From positions 9,469,001-9,533,000 of the forward strand of contig NZ_CP163443.1 in assembly GCF_041053055.1 (NCBI RefSeq): 64,000 bases of DNA. Direction: 5' to 3'. The notes below the pieces were generated by a model. The model was not told the DNA's origin, did no database searches, and worked only from the letters and a program-made list of their open reading frames with translations. Positions 8,270 through 17,624 of this stretch are shown here, piece by piece. The stretch is from Streptomyces sp. R41. Its GTDB lineage: Bacteria; Actinomycetota; Actinomycetes; Streptomycetales; Streptomycetaceae. A program made the translations under genes and the position numbers. The stretch's first letter is position 1; each line of letters begins with the position of its first letter.

Positions 8270-9694
8270 CTACACCGCAGGAGAGTCCGCGGGAGCCTCG
8301 TGCGGCGGCCATTCTTCGTGCCAGCGCCGGTCCGCCTCCAACTGGGCGGCCAGCGACACCAGAAGCGGCTCGCTGTTCGCCGGCCCGAGCAACTGGGCGC
8401 CGACAGGCAGCCCGTCGCCCACGAAACCCGCGGGGACGTTCACGCCGGGCCAGCCAAGGATGTTCCACGGCCAGGCGTACGGGCACGCGGCGATCATGGC
8501 CCGGTCGGTGCCGAGGCCGCCGAGGTTCACCATCGAGCCGATCCGCGGCGGGGGAGCGGCGGTCGTCGGCGCCAGCAGCACGTCGTACGTGTCGAAGAGC
8601 GCGCCGATCCGGCGGTGCAGCGTGGCCTCCGCCCTGCGGGCCGCCCGCAGGGGAGCGCCGCCGAGCAGCCGGCCGAGGCGGGCGGCGTCACGGGTGCGCC
8701 GGTCGAGGAGATGCGGGAACGGCACATCGCGCACCCGCTCGGCGAGGCCGACGGTCGCGCGTGGGATGAAGGTGAGCCCGATCTGCCCGTACCGCGGCTC
8801 CGCCTCCTCCACCTCGTGCCCGAGCGCAGCGAGCCGCTCCGCGAGCGCGACGACCTTCGCCTTTACGGCGGGGTCGAGCCGGGCGGGCAGCGCGGTGAAC
8901 GGCGGTTTCAGCGACAGCGCGATCCGCAGCCGGCCCGGGTCGCGGCCCACCGCGTCGGACACGCGCAGCGCGGCCGGGCGGTGCAGATCGCCGTCGTGGT
9001 TGCCGCTCGCCGCGTCCAGCAGCAGGGCCGCGTCGGCGACCGTGCGGGCGAGCGTTCCGTTGACCGTGATGCCCTGGAACGACTCCGGGCGGGGCCAGGT
9101 CGAGATCCGGCCGCGCTGGGGCTTGATCCCGATCAGGTGCGTCCAGGAGGCCGGAATGCGCACCGAGCCCGCGCCGTCCGAGCCCAGCGCCGCCGGGACC
9201 AGACCCGCCGCGACCGCCGCCGCGGAGCCCCCGGACGAGCCGCCCGGGGTGTGGGCGTGGTGCCAGGGATTGCGAGTGGCACCGAAGGCGGGGCCCTCGG
9301 TGAAGGGCCACTGGCCGAGCTCGCAGGTGTTGGTCTTGCCGATGACGACGGCTCCGGCAGCCCTCAGTCGGCGTACGGCCTCTCCGTCCTCGGCCTGGGG
9401 CGGGAAGTCGCCCCGGCAGCCGAACGCGGTCGGCTCGCCAGCCACATCCATGTCGTCCTTGACCGCCACCGGCACCCCGAGCAGCGGCCGCCGCACCCCC
9501 GCCGCCAGCTCCTTGTCCGCGGCGTCGGCCTCGGCGAGCGCCGCCTCGGCGCGCACCAGCCGGAAGGCGTTCAGGGTGGGCTGGGTCGCCTCGATCCGGG
9601 CCAGCGCCCGCTCGACCACCTCGCGCGCGGTCACCTCACCGTCGGCGAGGGCGCGCGCACACTCGGCCAGACCTGCGGCACGGTCGGGAGCCAT
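8270..9694 (-). CDS. amidase-signature hydrolase
   Basis: This 474-residue enzyme has the amidase signature. The catalytic Lys sits in LLGVPVAVKDDMDV (about residue 78). The Gly/Ser-rich stretch TPGGSSGGSAAAVAAGL contains the cis-Ser, and the nucleophile Ser lies in DGAGSVRIPAS. GIKPQRGRIS follows, as in most members. Such enzymes hydrolyse amide bonds and are cytosolic. Length is normal and all three catalytic residues are present. The substrate cannot be told; it is not part of a GatCAB set, as no gatB or gatC is nearby. It converges with the aldo/keto reductase gene 42 bases away. Confidence 0.9.
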   Translation of the reverse strand: MAPDRAAGLAECARALADGEVTAREVVERALARIEATQPTLNAFRLVRAEAALAEADAADKELAAGVRRPLLGVPVAVKDDMDVAGEPTAFGCRGDFPPQAEDGEAVRRLRAAGAVVIGKTNTCELGQWPFTEGPAFGATRNPWHHAHTPGGSSGGSAAAVAAGLVPAALGSDGAGSVRIPASWTHLIGIKPQRGRISTWPRPESFQGITVNGTLARTVADAALLLDAASGNHDGDLHRPAALRVSDAVGRDPGRLRIALSLKPPFTALPARLDPAVKAKVVALAERLAALGHEVEEAEPRYGQIGLTFIPRATVGLAERVRDVPFPHLLDRRTRDAARLGRLLGGAPLRAARRAEATLHRRIGALFDTYDVLLAPTTAAPPPRIGSMVNLGGLGTDRAMIAACPYAWPWNILGWPGVNVPAGFVGDGLPVGAQLLGPANSEPLLVSLAAQLEADRRWHEEWPPHEAPADSPAV

Positions 9695-9861
9695 CCGGAC
9701 ACCTCCGAAGCACGTCGTCTACCGAACGGTAACCTCCGGACGGGCCATCCGGTACGGGAAGCGGAAGTTCCTTTGCGGAAGCGGGAGTTCCGCCGTTCCG
9801 GGCCCCGAAGGTCCCCCGGCACAAAGCGGCGCGCCGTGCTTCTGCAAGGATGCGCTACGTC

Positions 9862-10896
9862 ATGGTGCAGATACCGAAGCAGTCCGTCCCGCCGTCGCCC
9901 GCACAACGACCCGTGCCGACGAGTGCCGATGTGGCGCGCCTCGCGGGCGTCTCGCGTGCGACCGTCTCGTACGTCCTGAACAACACCAGTGCCGTCCGGA
10001 TCAGCGAACCCACCCGCCGCCGCGTCCACGAGGCCGCCAAGGAGCTCGGGTACGTCCCGCACGCCGCCGCCCGCAGTCTGCGCGCCGGGCACAGCCGCAT
10101 GGTCCTGATGCCGGCGCCGCCGGTGCCCGTGGGCCCCCTCTACAGCCAGTTCTTCAACGAGCTCCAGTGGGCCCTCAGCCGCCTCGACTACACCGTCGTG
10201 CAGTACGGCAGCGTCGGCCTGCACGGCGACGAGGCGGCCCGCGTCTGGGCGGAGCTGCGCCCGGTCGCCGTCCTGGTGCCCGGCAGCGGGCTCGGCCCGC
10301 AGGGCGTGGCCGTCCTCAAGCGCTCCGGTGCCCGGGCCGTCGTCACACTGGGCCCCGAGCGCGTGGAGGGCGCGCACGCGCTGCTCATGGACCACGAACG
10401 GGTCGGCCACTGCGCGGGTACCCACCTCGCGGCCCGCGGCCGCCGCCGCATCGGTGTCGTGGTGCCCGAGGAAGCGGGATTGGAGATCTTCTCCAATCCC
10501 CGCCTCGAGGGCGTACGCCGCGCCCTGCACGGCACGGACGCGTCGATGACCGAGCTGCCACTCGCCTACGAGGAGGAGGCCGCCGCCCGTCTCGCGGCCC
10601 GCTGGCGCTCCCTCGACCTCGACGCGGTGTTCGCGTACAACGACGAGTACGCGATGCTGCTGATGCGCGCCCTGCAGGACGAGGGCATCGGCATCCCGGA
10701 CGACACGGCCGTCATCGGCGCCGACGACCTGATGCTCGGCCGGCTGCTGCGGCCCCGCCTGAGCACCGTCCACATCGAGCTGCCGTCCGGACGCGACCTC
10801 GCCGAGCTGGTCGACCGCGCGGTGCGGGAACCGGGCGCGGCGCCCGAGACACACGAGGTGCTGGGCGCGCGGGTCGTGCATCGCGACTCGAGCTGA
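9862..10896 (+). CDS. LacI-family transcriptional regulator
   Basis: The N-terminus carries the LacI helix-turn-helix and hinge: TSADVARLAGVSRATVSYVL followed by RRRVHEAAKELGYVPHAAARSLR. A periplasmic-binding-protein-like ligand domain follows, with the VFAYNDEYAMLLMRAL and DDTAVIGADDLMLGRLLRPRLSTV segments typical of the C-terminal half. The start is the ATG at 9862; an upstream ATG at 9850 is possible. It lies 48 bases before the 4-hydroxybenzoate hydroxylase gene on the same strand, so it probably controls that gene or is co-transcribed with it. The inducer is not known. Confidence 0.9.
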   Translation: MVQIPKQSVPPSPAQRPVPTSADVARLAGVSRATVSYVLNNTSAVRISEPTRRRVHEAAKELGYVPHAAARSLRAGHSRMVLMPAPPVPVGPLYSQFFNELQWALSRLDYTVVQYGSVGLHGDEAARVWAELRPVAVLVPGSGLGPQGVAVLKRSGARAVVTLGPERVEGAHALLMDHERVGHCAGTHLAARGRRRIGVVVPEEAGLEIFSNPRLEGVRRALHGTDASMTELPLAYEEEAAARLAARWRSLDLDAVFAYNDEYAMLLMRALQDEGIGIPDDTAVIGADDLMLGRLLRPRLSTVHIELPSGRDLAELVDRAVREPGAAPETHEVLGARVVHRDSS

Positions 10897-10944
10897 GAGA
10901 GGCTGTAGCTGGTCCCCGGCCGGACCAGAAGCGGGAGGCGCGTC

Positions 10945-12123
10945 ATGCGGACGACGGTCGGCATCATCGGCGGCGGCCCGGCGGGGCTGCTGCTGGCCCG
11001 GCTGCTGCACCGGACGGGAATCGACTGCGTCGTCCTGGAGAGCAGGACCCGGGCCTACGTCGAGCAGCGCCAGCGCGCCGGAATGCTGGAGCAGGGCACG
11101 GTGAACGCGCTGCGCGAGTGCGGCGCGGCGGATCGTCTGGACGCCGAGGGCCTCATCCACAACGGCATCGAGCTGCGCTTCGACCGCGAGCGTCACCACA
11201 TCGACTTCCCGGTGCTCACCGGCGGCCGCACCGTCACGATCTACGCCCAGACGGAGATCGTGAAGGACCTGATCGCCCTCCAACTCGCCGAGGGGCCGCC
11301 GCTGTTGTTCGAGGCCGAGGCGCTCGCCGTCGAGAAGCCGGAGAGCGAGGCACCCGTCGTGCGATTCGTGCACGAGGGCCGCGAGCAGACCCTGAGCTGC
11401 GACTACGTGGTGGGCTGCGACGGCTCCCACGGCATCGCGCAGGGCGCCTTCCCGGCCGAGGTGAGCCGCACGTACGCGCACGACTACCCGTACTCATGGC
11501 TCGGCATCCTCGCCGATGTGCCGCCCTCCTGCGAGGAGTTGATCTACGCCCGTGGCCCGGGCGGCTTCGCGCTGCACAGCATGCGCTCGCCGACGGTGTC
11601 CCGGCTCTACCTGCAGGTCCCGAACGGCACCGACGTCGACGACTGGCCCGACGAGCGCATCTGGGACGAACTCTCCGCACGCTTCGACATCGACGGCGAC
11701 TGGCGGCTGGAACGCGGCCCCATCACCTCCAAGTCCGTGACACCGATGCGCAGTTGCGTCCACGAGCCGATGTGCCACGGCCGGCTTTTCCTGGCCGGGG
11801 ACGCCGCGCACATAGTGCCGCCGACCGGCGCCAAGGGCCTCAATCTGGCCGTGTCCGACGTACGGGTCCTGGCCCGATGCTTCGCCGAGTTCCATCACAC
11901 GGGATCGACACAACTCCTCGACCACTACTCGGAGTTGTGCCTCGACCGGGTGTGGCAGGCCACGCGTTTCTCGTACGACATGACTAGGATGTTGCACGCT
12001 CAACCAGATGGGGATGCCTTCGACCACCGGATGCAGCTCGCGCGGCTGCGCCGGATCACGGCATCCCGTCACGCGGCGGCCGAACTGGCCGCGAACTACG
12101 CGGGACTTCCGCTCGCGTTATGA
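10945..12123 (+). CDS. pobA: 4-hydroxybenzoate 3-monooxygenase
   Basis: This is a class A flavoprotein monooxygenase of 392 residues, close to the 394 of the known enzymes. It has the FAD-binding GIIGGGPAGLLLARLL motif, the PobA-specific RAGMLEQGTVNALRECG segment, the DG motif (VVGCDGSHG) and the second FAD motif GRLFLAGDAAHIVPPTGAKG. The enzyme hydroxylates 4-hydroxybenzoate to protocatechuate using NAD(P)H and oxygen, feeding the beta-ketoadipate pathway. The Tyr-rich substrate pocket cannot be checked here. GGGAGG at 10930-10938 serves as ribosome site. It sits between a LacI regulator and an aldehyde dehydrogenase, forming a small aromatic-catabolism group. Confidence 0.9.
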   Translation: MRTTVGIIGGGPAGLLLARLLHRTGIDCVVLESRTRAYVEQRQRAGMLEQGTVNALRECGAADRLDAEGLIHNGIELRFDRERHHIDFPVLTGGRTVTIYAQTEIVKDLIALQLAEGPPLLFEAEALAVEKPESEAPVVRFVHEGREQTLSCDYVVGCDGSHGIAQGAFPAEVSRTYAHDYPYSWLGILADVPPSCEELIYARGPGGFALHSMRSPTVSRLYLQVPNGTDVDDWPDERIWDELSARFDIDGDWRLERGPITSKSVTPMRSCVHEPMCHGRLFLAGDAAHIVPPTGAKGLNLAVSDVRVLARCFAEFHHTGSTQLLDHYSELCLDRVWQATRFSYDMTRMLHAQPDGDAFDHRMQLARLRRITASRHAAAELAANYAGLPLAL

Positions 12124-12205
12124 GTTCGACGAGCCGTGTCGGCTTGCCGAGGCTCATGACTTAGCCGAGTCCCGTTGGTGATCAGTGATCGATCGGAGAG
12201 CCGTC

Positions 12206-13642
12206 ATGCCGCTGCTCGACCCCAAGACCTGGCAGTCCCGCACCCTCTCGGGCGGTGAGTACACCGTCACCGAGCCCGCCACCGGCGAGTCGCTCGGCGC
12301 CGTCACGCTCGGCGCCGCCGAGGACATCGCGACGGCCGCACGGGACGCCCGCGCCGCCCAGGCCGAGTGGGCCAGGGCCCCGCACTTCGTCCGCGCCGCC
12401 GTCCTGCGCAAGGCGGGGGACCTCTTCGCCGCGCACGCCGACGAACTGCGCGACTGGATCGTGCGCGAGTCCGGCTCCATCCCGGGCAAGGCCGACTTCG
12501 AACTGCACGTCGCCGCCCAGGAGTGCTACGAGGCCGCCGCGCTCGCCTCGCGCCCGGCGGGCCAGATCCTGCCGTCGGAGGCGCCGCGGCTGTCGTACAC
12601 GCGGCGCGTCCCGGTCGGCGTGGTGGGCGTGATCGCCCCCTTCAACGCCCCGCTGATCCTCTCGATCCGCTCGGTGGCCCCGGCGCTGGCGCTCGGCAAC
12701 GGCGTCGTACTGAAGCCGGACCCGCGCACCGCGGTGTGCGGCGGCCTCGCGCTCGCCGCCGTCTTCGCCGAGGCAGGTCTTCCGGAGGGGCTGCTGCACG
12801 TCCTGCCCGGCGGCCCCGAGGCCGGCCAGGCGCTGGTCGCCGACCCGCTGGTGCCGGTGATCTCCTTCACCGGATCGACCGCCGCCGGACGTGCCGTCGG
12901 TGAGGCGGCGGGCCGTCATCTCAAGCGCGCGCACCTGGAGCTGGGCGGAAACTCCGCCCTGATCGTCCTGGAGGACGCCGACCTCGACGCGGTGATCTCC
13001 ACCGCTGCCTGGGGCTCTTTCTTCCACCAGGGGCAGATCTGCATGACGACGGGGCGCCACCTCGTACACGCCTCCCTCTACGAGGAGTACGTCGAACGGC
13101 TCGCCGCCAAGGCCGACTCCCTCGCCGTCGGAGACCCCTACCGCGAGCAGGTGCACCTCGGGCCGATCATCGACAGCGCCCAACTCGCCAAGATCCAAGG
13201 GCTGGTGGAGTCCAGCACGGCACATGGGGCCAAGCTGGCGGCGGGCGGCACGCACGAGAAGCTGTTCTACCGGCCGACGGTCATCGCGGGAGCCGACGAC
13301 ACGACCCCGGCGTACGCGGAGGAGGTCTTCGGGCCGGTCGCGCCGGTCCGCTCGTTCAGCGCCCTCGACGAGGCCGCGGCCCTCGCCTCGGCGGGACCGT
13401 ACGGCCTCTCGCTGGGCATCGTGACCCGGGACACTGCGCGCGGTCTCGACCTCGCCGAACGCATCCCCACCGGCATCGCGCACATCAACGACCAGACCGT
13501 CAACGACGAGGCCGTCGCCCCCTTCGGCGGGATCGCCGCCTCCGGCACCGGCGCCCGCTTCGGCGGTGAGGCCAACCTGGAGGCCTTCACCGACGTGCGC
13601 TGGACGACGGTGCGCGGGGATGTGGCGGCGTACCCGTTCTGA
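12206..13642 (+). CDS. aldehyde dehydrogenase, benzaldehyde/vanillin type
   Basis: The 478-residue protein is an NAD(P)-dependent aldehyde dehydrogenase. It shows VVGVIAPFNAPLILSIRS (substrate channel and cofactor entry), FTGSTAAGRAVGEAAG, the glutamate in HLELGGNSALIVLED and the nucleophilic Cys in SFFHQGQICMTTGR. EEVFGPVAPV and APFGGIAASGTGARFGG complete the family core. The GQICMTTGR form is common in benzaldehyde and vanillin dehydrogenases. It could oxidise an aromatic aldehyde to the acid used by the pobA product upstream, which is inference from position. The start at 12206 has a GGAGAG ribosome site at about 12195; the ATG at 12185 adds seven extra residues. Confidence 0.87.
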   Translation: MPLLDPKTWQSRTLSGGEYTVTEPATGESLGAVTLGAAEDIATAARDARAAQAEWARAPHFVRAAVLRKAGDLFAAHADELRDWIVRESGSIPGKADFELHVAAQECYEAAALASRPAGQILPSEAPRLSYTRRVPVGVVGVIAPFNAPLILSIRSVAPALALGNGVVLKPDPRTAVCGGLALAAVFAEAGLPEGLLHVLPGGPEAGQALVADPLVPVISFTGSTAAGRAVGEAAGRHLKRAHLELGGNSALIVLEDADLDAVISTAAWGSFFHQGQICMTTGRHLVHASLYEEYVERLAAKADSLAVGDPYREQVHLGPIIDSAQLAKIQGLVESSTAHGAKLAAGGTHEKLFYRPTVIAGADDTTPAYAEEVFGPVAPVRSFSALDEAAALASAGPYGLSLGIVTRDTARGLDLAERIPTGIAHINDQTVNDEAVAPFGGIAASGTGARFGGEANLEAFTDVRWTTVRGDVAAYPF

Positions 13643-13657
13643 TCCGGGAACCGGCTG

Positions 13658-14041
<384 letters not shown>

Positions 14042-14160
14042 ACGTGTTTCCTTCTTCCTCGCGTCCGGGTCATGCCGGTGGGCACAACGCCGCCTACCGG
14101 GGGCGTATTCCGCGCCCTACCCGTGTGGCCACGGCGCACACCAGCAACCAGACTGGCCCC

Positions 14161-15594
14161 ATGACGGAAACGGAATCCATCGCGTACGACGTCGTGGTGC
14201 TCGGTGCCGGGCCCGTGGGGGAGAACGTGGCCGACCGCGCCCGCGCGGCCGGCCTCTCCACCGCGGTCGTGGAGAGCGAGCTGGTCGGCGGCGAGTGCTC
14301 GTACTGGGCCTGCATGCCCAGCAAGGCCCTGCTGCGCCCGGTCATCGCCCGCGCCGACGCCCGCCGCGTGCCCGGTCTCAGCCAGGCCGTGCAGGGCCCC
14401 CTCGACGCTCCCGCGGTCCTCGCCCACCGCGACTACTACACCTCCCACTGGAAGGACGACGGCCAGGTCGGCTGGCTGGACGGCATCGGAGCGGTCCTGT
14501 ACCGCGGACACGGACGGCTCGACGGGCCCCGCACGGTGACCGTCGAAGGACCGGACGGCGAGCGGCACCGGCTGACCGCCCGGCACGCGGTCGCCGTGTG
14601 CACCGGCACCCGCGCCCAGCTCCCCGACCTGCCGGGACTCGCCCAGGTCAAGCCCTGGACCAGCCGCGAGGCCACCAGCGCGCACGCCGTGCCCGGGCGG
14701 CTGATCGTGGTGGGCGGCGGCGTGGTCGCCACCGAGATGGCCACGGCCTGGCAGGCACTCGGCTCCCAGGTCACCGTCCTCGTCCGCGGCAAGGGCCTGC
14801 TGCCCCGCATGGAACCCTTCGCCGGGGAGCTGGTCGCCGAAGCGCTGAAGGAAGCGGGCGCGGACGTGCGCACCGGCACCTCGGTGACCGCGGTGACCCG
14901 CGAGGGCTCGACCGTGGTGGCCCTGACGAACAACGGCGACCGCATCGAGGCCGACGAGATCCTCTTCGCCACCGGCCGCACGCCCCACACCGACGACATC
15001 GGCCTCGACACGATCGGCCTGGAGCCGGGTTCGTGGCTCGACGTCGACGACAGCCTCCGGGTCGTCGGCAGCGAGTGGCTGTACGGGGTCGGCGACGTCA
15101 ACCACCGCGCCCTCCTGACCCACCAGGGCAAGTACCAGGCCCGGATCGCGGGCGCCGCCATCGCCGCCCGCGCCGCGGGAGTACCCCTCCTGGAGACCGA
15201 CCCCTGGGGCGCGCACGCCGCGACCGCCGACCACGCGGCCGTCCCGCAGGTCGTCTTCACCGACCCGGAGGCCGCGGCAGTGGGCCTCTCCCTCGCCGAG
15301 GCGGAACAGGCCGGCCACCGCGTGCGGGCCGTGGACGTCGACATGTCCTCGGTGGCGGGCGCGGGCCTGTACGCGGACGGCTACAGCGGCAAGGCCCGCA
15401 TGGTCGTCGACATCAACCGCGAGATCATCCTCGGCCTCACCCTCGTCGGCCCCGGCGTGGGCGAACTGATCCACTCGGCGTCCATCGCGGTCGCCGGCGA
15501 GGTGCCGATCAGCCGCCTGTGGCACGCCGTCCCGTCCTATCCGACGGTGAGCGAGGTGTGGCTGCGGCTGCTGGAGGCGTACCGGGACGCGTAG
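14161..15594 (+). CDS. pyridine nucleotide-disulfide oxidoreductase (Lpd/MerA-like)
   Basis: The 477-residue flavoprotein has an FAD-binding VVLGAGPVGENVADRA motif, a redox-active Cys pair in GGECSYWACMPSK, the NAD(P)-binding LIVVGGGVVATEMATAWQ motif, the FAD motif WLYGVGDVNHR and a C-terminal dimer domain. The active-site His region reads LWHAVPSYPTVSEVW. The residues of a working disulfide reductase are therefore present. It is not a standard lipoamide dehydrogenase of the E3 type, since no 2-oxoacid dehydrogenase genes are nearby, and there is no mercury-binding C-terminal Cys pair. The natural substrate is unknown. The start at 14161 is chosen over upstream in-frame ATG 14044, which adds 39 non-family residues. 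Confidence 0.88.
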   Translation: MTETESIAYDVVVLGAGPVGENVADRARAAGLSTAVVESELVGGECSYWACMPSKALLRPVIARADARRVPGLSQAVQGPLDAPAVLAHRDYYTSHWKDDGQVGWLDGIGAVLYRGHGRLDGPRTVTVEGPDGERHRLTARHAVAVCTGTRAQLPDLPGLAQVKPWTSREATSAHAVPGRLIVVGGGVVATEMATAWQALGSQVTVLVRGKGLLPRMEPFAGELVAEALKEAGADVRTGTSVTAVTREGSTVVALTNNGDRIEADEILFATGRTPHTDDIGLDTIGLEPGSWLDVDDSLRVVGSEWLYGVGDVNHRALLTHQGKYQARIAGAAIAARAAGVPLLETDPWGAHAATADHAAVPQVVFTDPEAAAVGLSLAEAEQAGHRVRAVDVDMSSVAGAGLYADGYSGKARMVVDINREIILGLTLVGPGVGELIHSASIAVAGEVPISRLWHAVPSYPTVSEVWLRLLEAYRDA

Positions 15595-15639
15595 CCGACC
15601 CGCGACCGGGTGCCGCCGCGACCGGCGGCACCCACGGCA

Positions 15640-17226
15640 TCAGGCCGGCGAGACGAGCTCCAGATACTCCTCGCTCCACAGATCCTCGTCCGCGTCCGGA
15701 AGCAGCAGTACCCGGTCCGGACGCAGGGCCTCGATGGCGCCCCCGTCATGAGTGACCATGACGATCGCACCCGGATAGGTGCCCACCGCGGCCAGCACCT
15801 CGGCCCGGGAGACCGGGTCGAGGTTGTTGGTGGGCTCGTCCAGGAGCAGCACATTCGCGCCCGAGTGCACCAGACCCGCCAGAGCGAGGCGGGTCTTCTC
15901 ACCCCCGGACAGGACGCCCACGCGCTTGTCGGCGTCGTCGCCCGTGAACAGGAACGAGCCGAGCACCCGCCGCACCTCGCCGTCCGTGAGGTGCGGCGCC
16001 GTGGCGGCCAGATGGCCGCGGACCGTGACGGCGGGGTCCAGCGTGTCGTGCTCCTGAGCGAAGTAGCCGAGGCGCAGCCCATGACCGTGCACCACACGCC
16101 CGCCGTCCGGGGTGTCGTGACCGGCCAGGAGCCGCAGCAGCGTGGTCTTGCCCGAGCCGTTGAGACCGAGGATCACCAGCCGGCTGCCCCGGTCGACGGC
16201 CAGGTCGACCCCGCTCAGGACGCGGAGATCCCCGTACGACTTGGTCAGAGCGACCGTGCCGAGCGGCATCCGTCCGCAGGGGGCGGGTTCGGGCAGCCGG
16301 ATCCTGGCCACCTTCTCCGTCTGCCGGACCGGTTCGAGCTCGGCGAGCATGCGGTCGGCGCGGCGCGCCATGTTCTTGGCCGCGACGGCCGTCGACACAT
16401 ACGTGCGCATCTTGTCCGCCTGGGCATGCAGCGCCGCCGCCTTGCGCTCGGCGTTGGCCCGCTCCCGGGAGCGGCGGCGCTCGTCGGCGTCCCGCTGGGC
16501 GAGGTAGGCGTGCCAGCCCGTGTTGTGGACGTCGAGCGTGGCGCGCCGCGGGTCCAGGTGGAAGACGCGGTTGACGACGTCGGCCAGCAGCGAGGTGTCG
16601 TGGCTGATGAGCACCAGCCCCGCCTGATGGTTCGTCAAGAAGCCGCGCAGCCAGGCGATCGAGTCGGCGTCCAGATGGTTCGTCGGCTCGTCCAGCAGCA
16701 GGGTGCCGTGGTCCGCGAACAGGATGCGGGCCAGCTCGACCCGGCGGCGCTGACCGCCGGACAGGGCGCCGACCGACTGGTCCATGACCCGCGCCGGCAG
16801 CCCGAGACCCGCGGCGACCCGGGCCGCCTCCGCCTCGGCCGCGTACCCGCCACGCGCCTGGAACTCGGCCTCTGCGCGCACATAGGCGTTCATCGCCCGC
16901 TCGGATCCATCGGCCATCGCGGTCTCGGCGGCGCGCAGCGTGCGTACGGCCTCGTCCAGGCGCCGCGCCGACAGGATCCGGTCCGTGACCGTGACGGTGG
17001 GGTCGGCCGCGCGGGGGTCCTGAGGCAGGTAACCGAGCGCTCCCGTACGGGAGATGGACCCGGCGGCGGGCCGCGCCTGCCCCGCCAGAGTGTTCAGGAG
17101 GGTGGTCTTGCCCGCGCCGTTGCGGCCGACCAGGCCGATGCGGTCGCCGGGGGAGACGTGGAAGGAGATGTCGGACAGCAGCAGACGGGCGCCCACGCGC
17201 ACGTCGACACCGCGAACGGTGATCAT
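15640..17226 (-). CDS. ABC-F family ATP-binding protein
   Basis: The 528-residue protein has two ABC domains and no membrane helix. Domain 1 has GLVGRNGAGKTTLL, the signature GALSGGQRRRVELAR and LLLDEPTNHLDADS. The linker is rich in Arg/Glu/Lys (RDADERRRSRERANAERKAA). Domain 2 has ILGLNGSGKTTLLRLL, the signature GVLSGGEKTRLALA and LLLDEPTNNLDP. ABC-F proteins bind the ribosome and act in translation or in protection from antibiotics. This one looks like the housekeeping or self-protection type; no antibiotic cluster is adjacent. The start ATG at 17226 is preferred over 17256. A leader of more than 200 bases lies upstream. Confidence 0.9.
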   Translation of the reverse strand: MITVRGVDVRVGARLLLSDISFHVSPGDRIGLVGRNGAGKTTLLNTLAGQARPAAGSISRTGALGYLPQDPRAADPTVTVTDRILSARRLDEAVRTLRAAETAMADGSERAMNAYVRAEAEFQARGGYAAEAEAARVAAGLGLPARVMDQSVGALSGGQRRRVELARILFADHGTLLLDEPTNHLDADSIAWLRGFLTNHQAGLVLISHDTSLLADVVNRVFHLDPRRATLDVHNTGWHAYLAQRDADERRRSRERANAERKAAALHAQADKMRTYVSTAVAAKNMARRADRMLAELEPVRQTEKVARIRLPEPAPCGRMPLGTVALTKSYGDLRVLSGVDLAVDRGSRLVILGLNGSGKTTLLRLLAGHDTPDGGRVVHGHGLRLGYFAQEHDTLDPAVTVRGHLAATAPHLTDGEVRRVLGSFLFTGDDADKRVGVLSGGEKTRLALAGLVHSGANVLLLDEPTNNLDPVSRAEVLAAVGTYPGAIVMVTHDGGAIEALRPDRVLLLPDADEDLWSEEYLELVSPA

Positions 17227-17355
17227 GGGAATACGCTCCGGGGAATCAATCAGCAAAAGGACACACGGGTGGCGTGGAAGCGGGTCCTTGAGCTAAGAGA
17301 TGCGGGGCGTAGACATGCGGCCAGGCTAGCGAGGGGCTCGCTCGGGCACGACGGA

Positions 17356-17410
17356 TTTTTCCGCCGGTACAAGCCTCGGCCTCTTTTTCGCCGGTACGAG
17401 CTTTCGGCCT
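17356..17410. repeat. two imperfect 27-bp direct repeats in the ABC-F leader
   Basis: Copies start at 17356 and 17384. Both read TTTTT, then CGCCGGTAC, then AAGC or GAGC, and end CGGCCT. They lie upstream of the ABC-F gene and just outside the left end of the TnpB element. On the minus strand the A-tracts and GC-rich blocks could take part in leader structure, but I cannot fold it here. Confidence 0.55.
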
Positions 17411-17624
17411 TCGTCGGGCTTCACCTCGTGCCGGGCTTCGGCGACCGCAGGTTCACCAGAGTTCTCCGAGGATGCCCCGGTCTTCAGGTCGGGGAGGAAT
17501 CGGACTCCTGCGGAGCAGGGCAGGGGGAGGCGAATCGCCGTCAGGGCGATTCGCCGTCCGCCGACGGATCGGCGAGGACGACCTCCAAGAGGTGCACGAT
17601 CCCCGTAGTTTTGACCTCGTGACG

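Noticed and set aside
9631..11481. 616-codon frame antisense to LacI and pobA
   Set aside because: No family pattern; both genes on the other strand are clear.
8127..11987. 1286-codon open frame on the plus strand
   Set aside because: It runs antisense to the amidase and out of frame with the LacI and pobA genes. Its Arg/Ala/Pro-rich content is a high-GC shadow.
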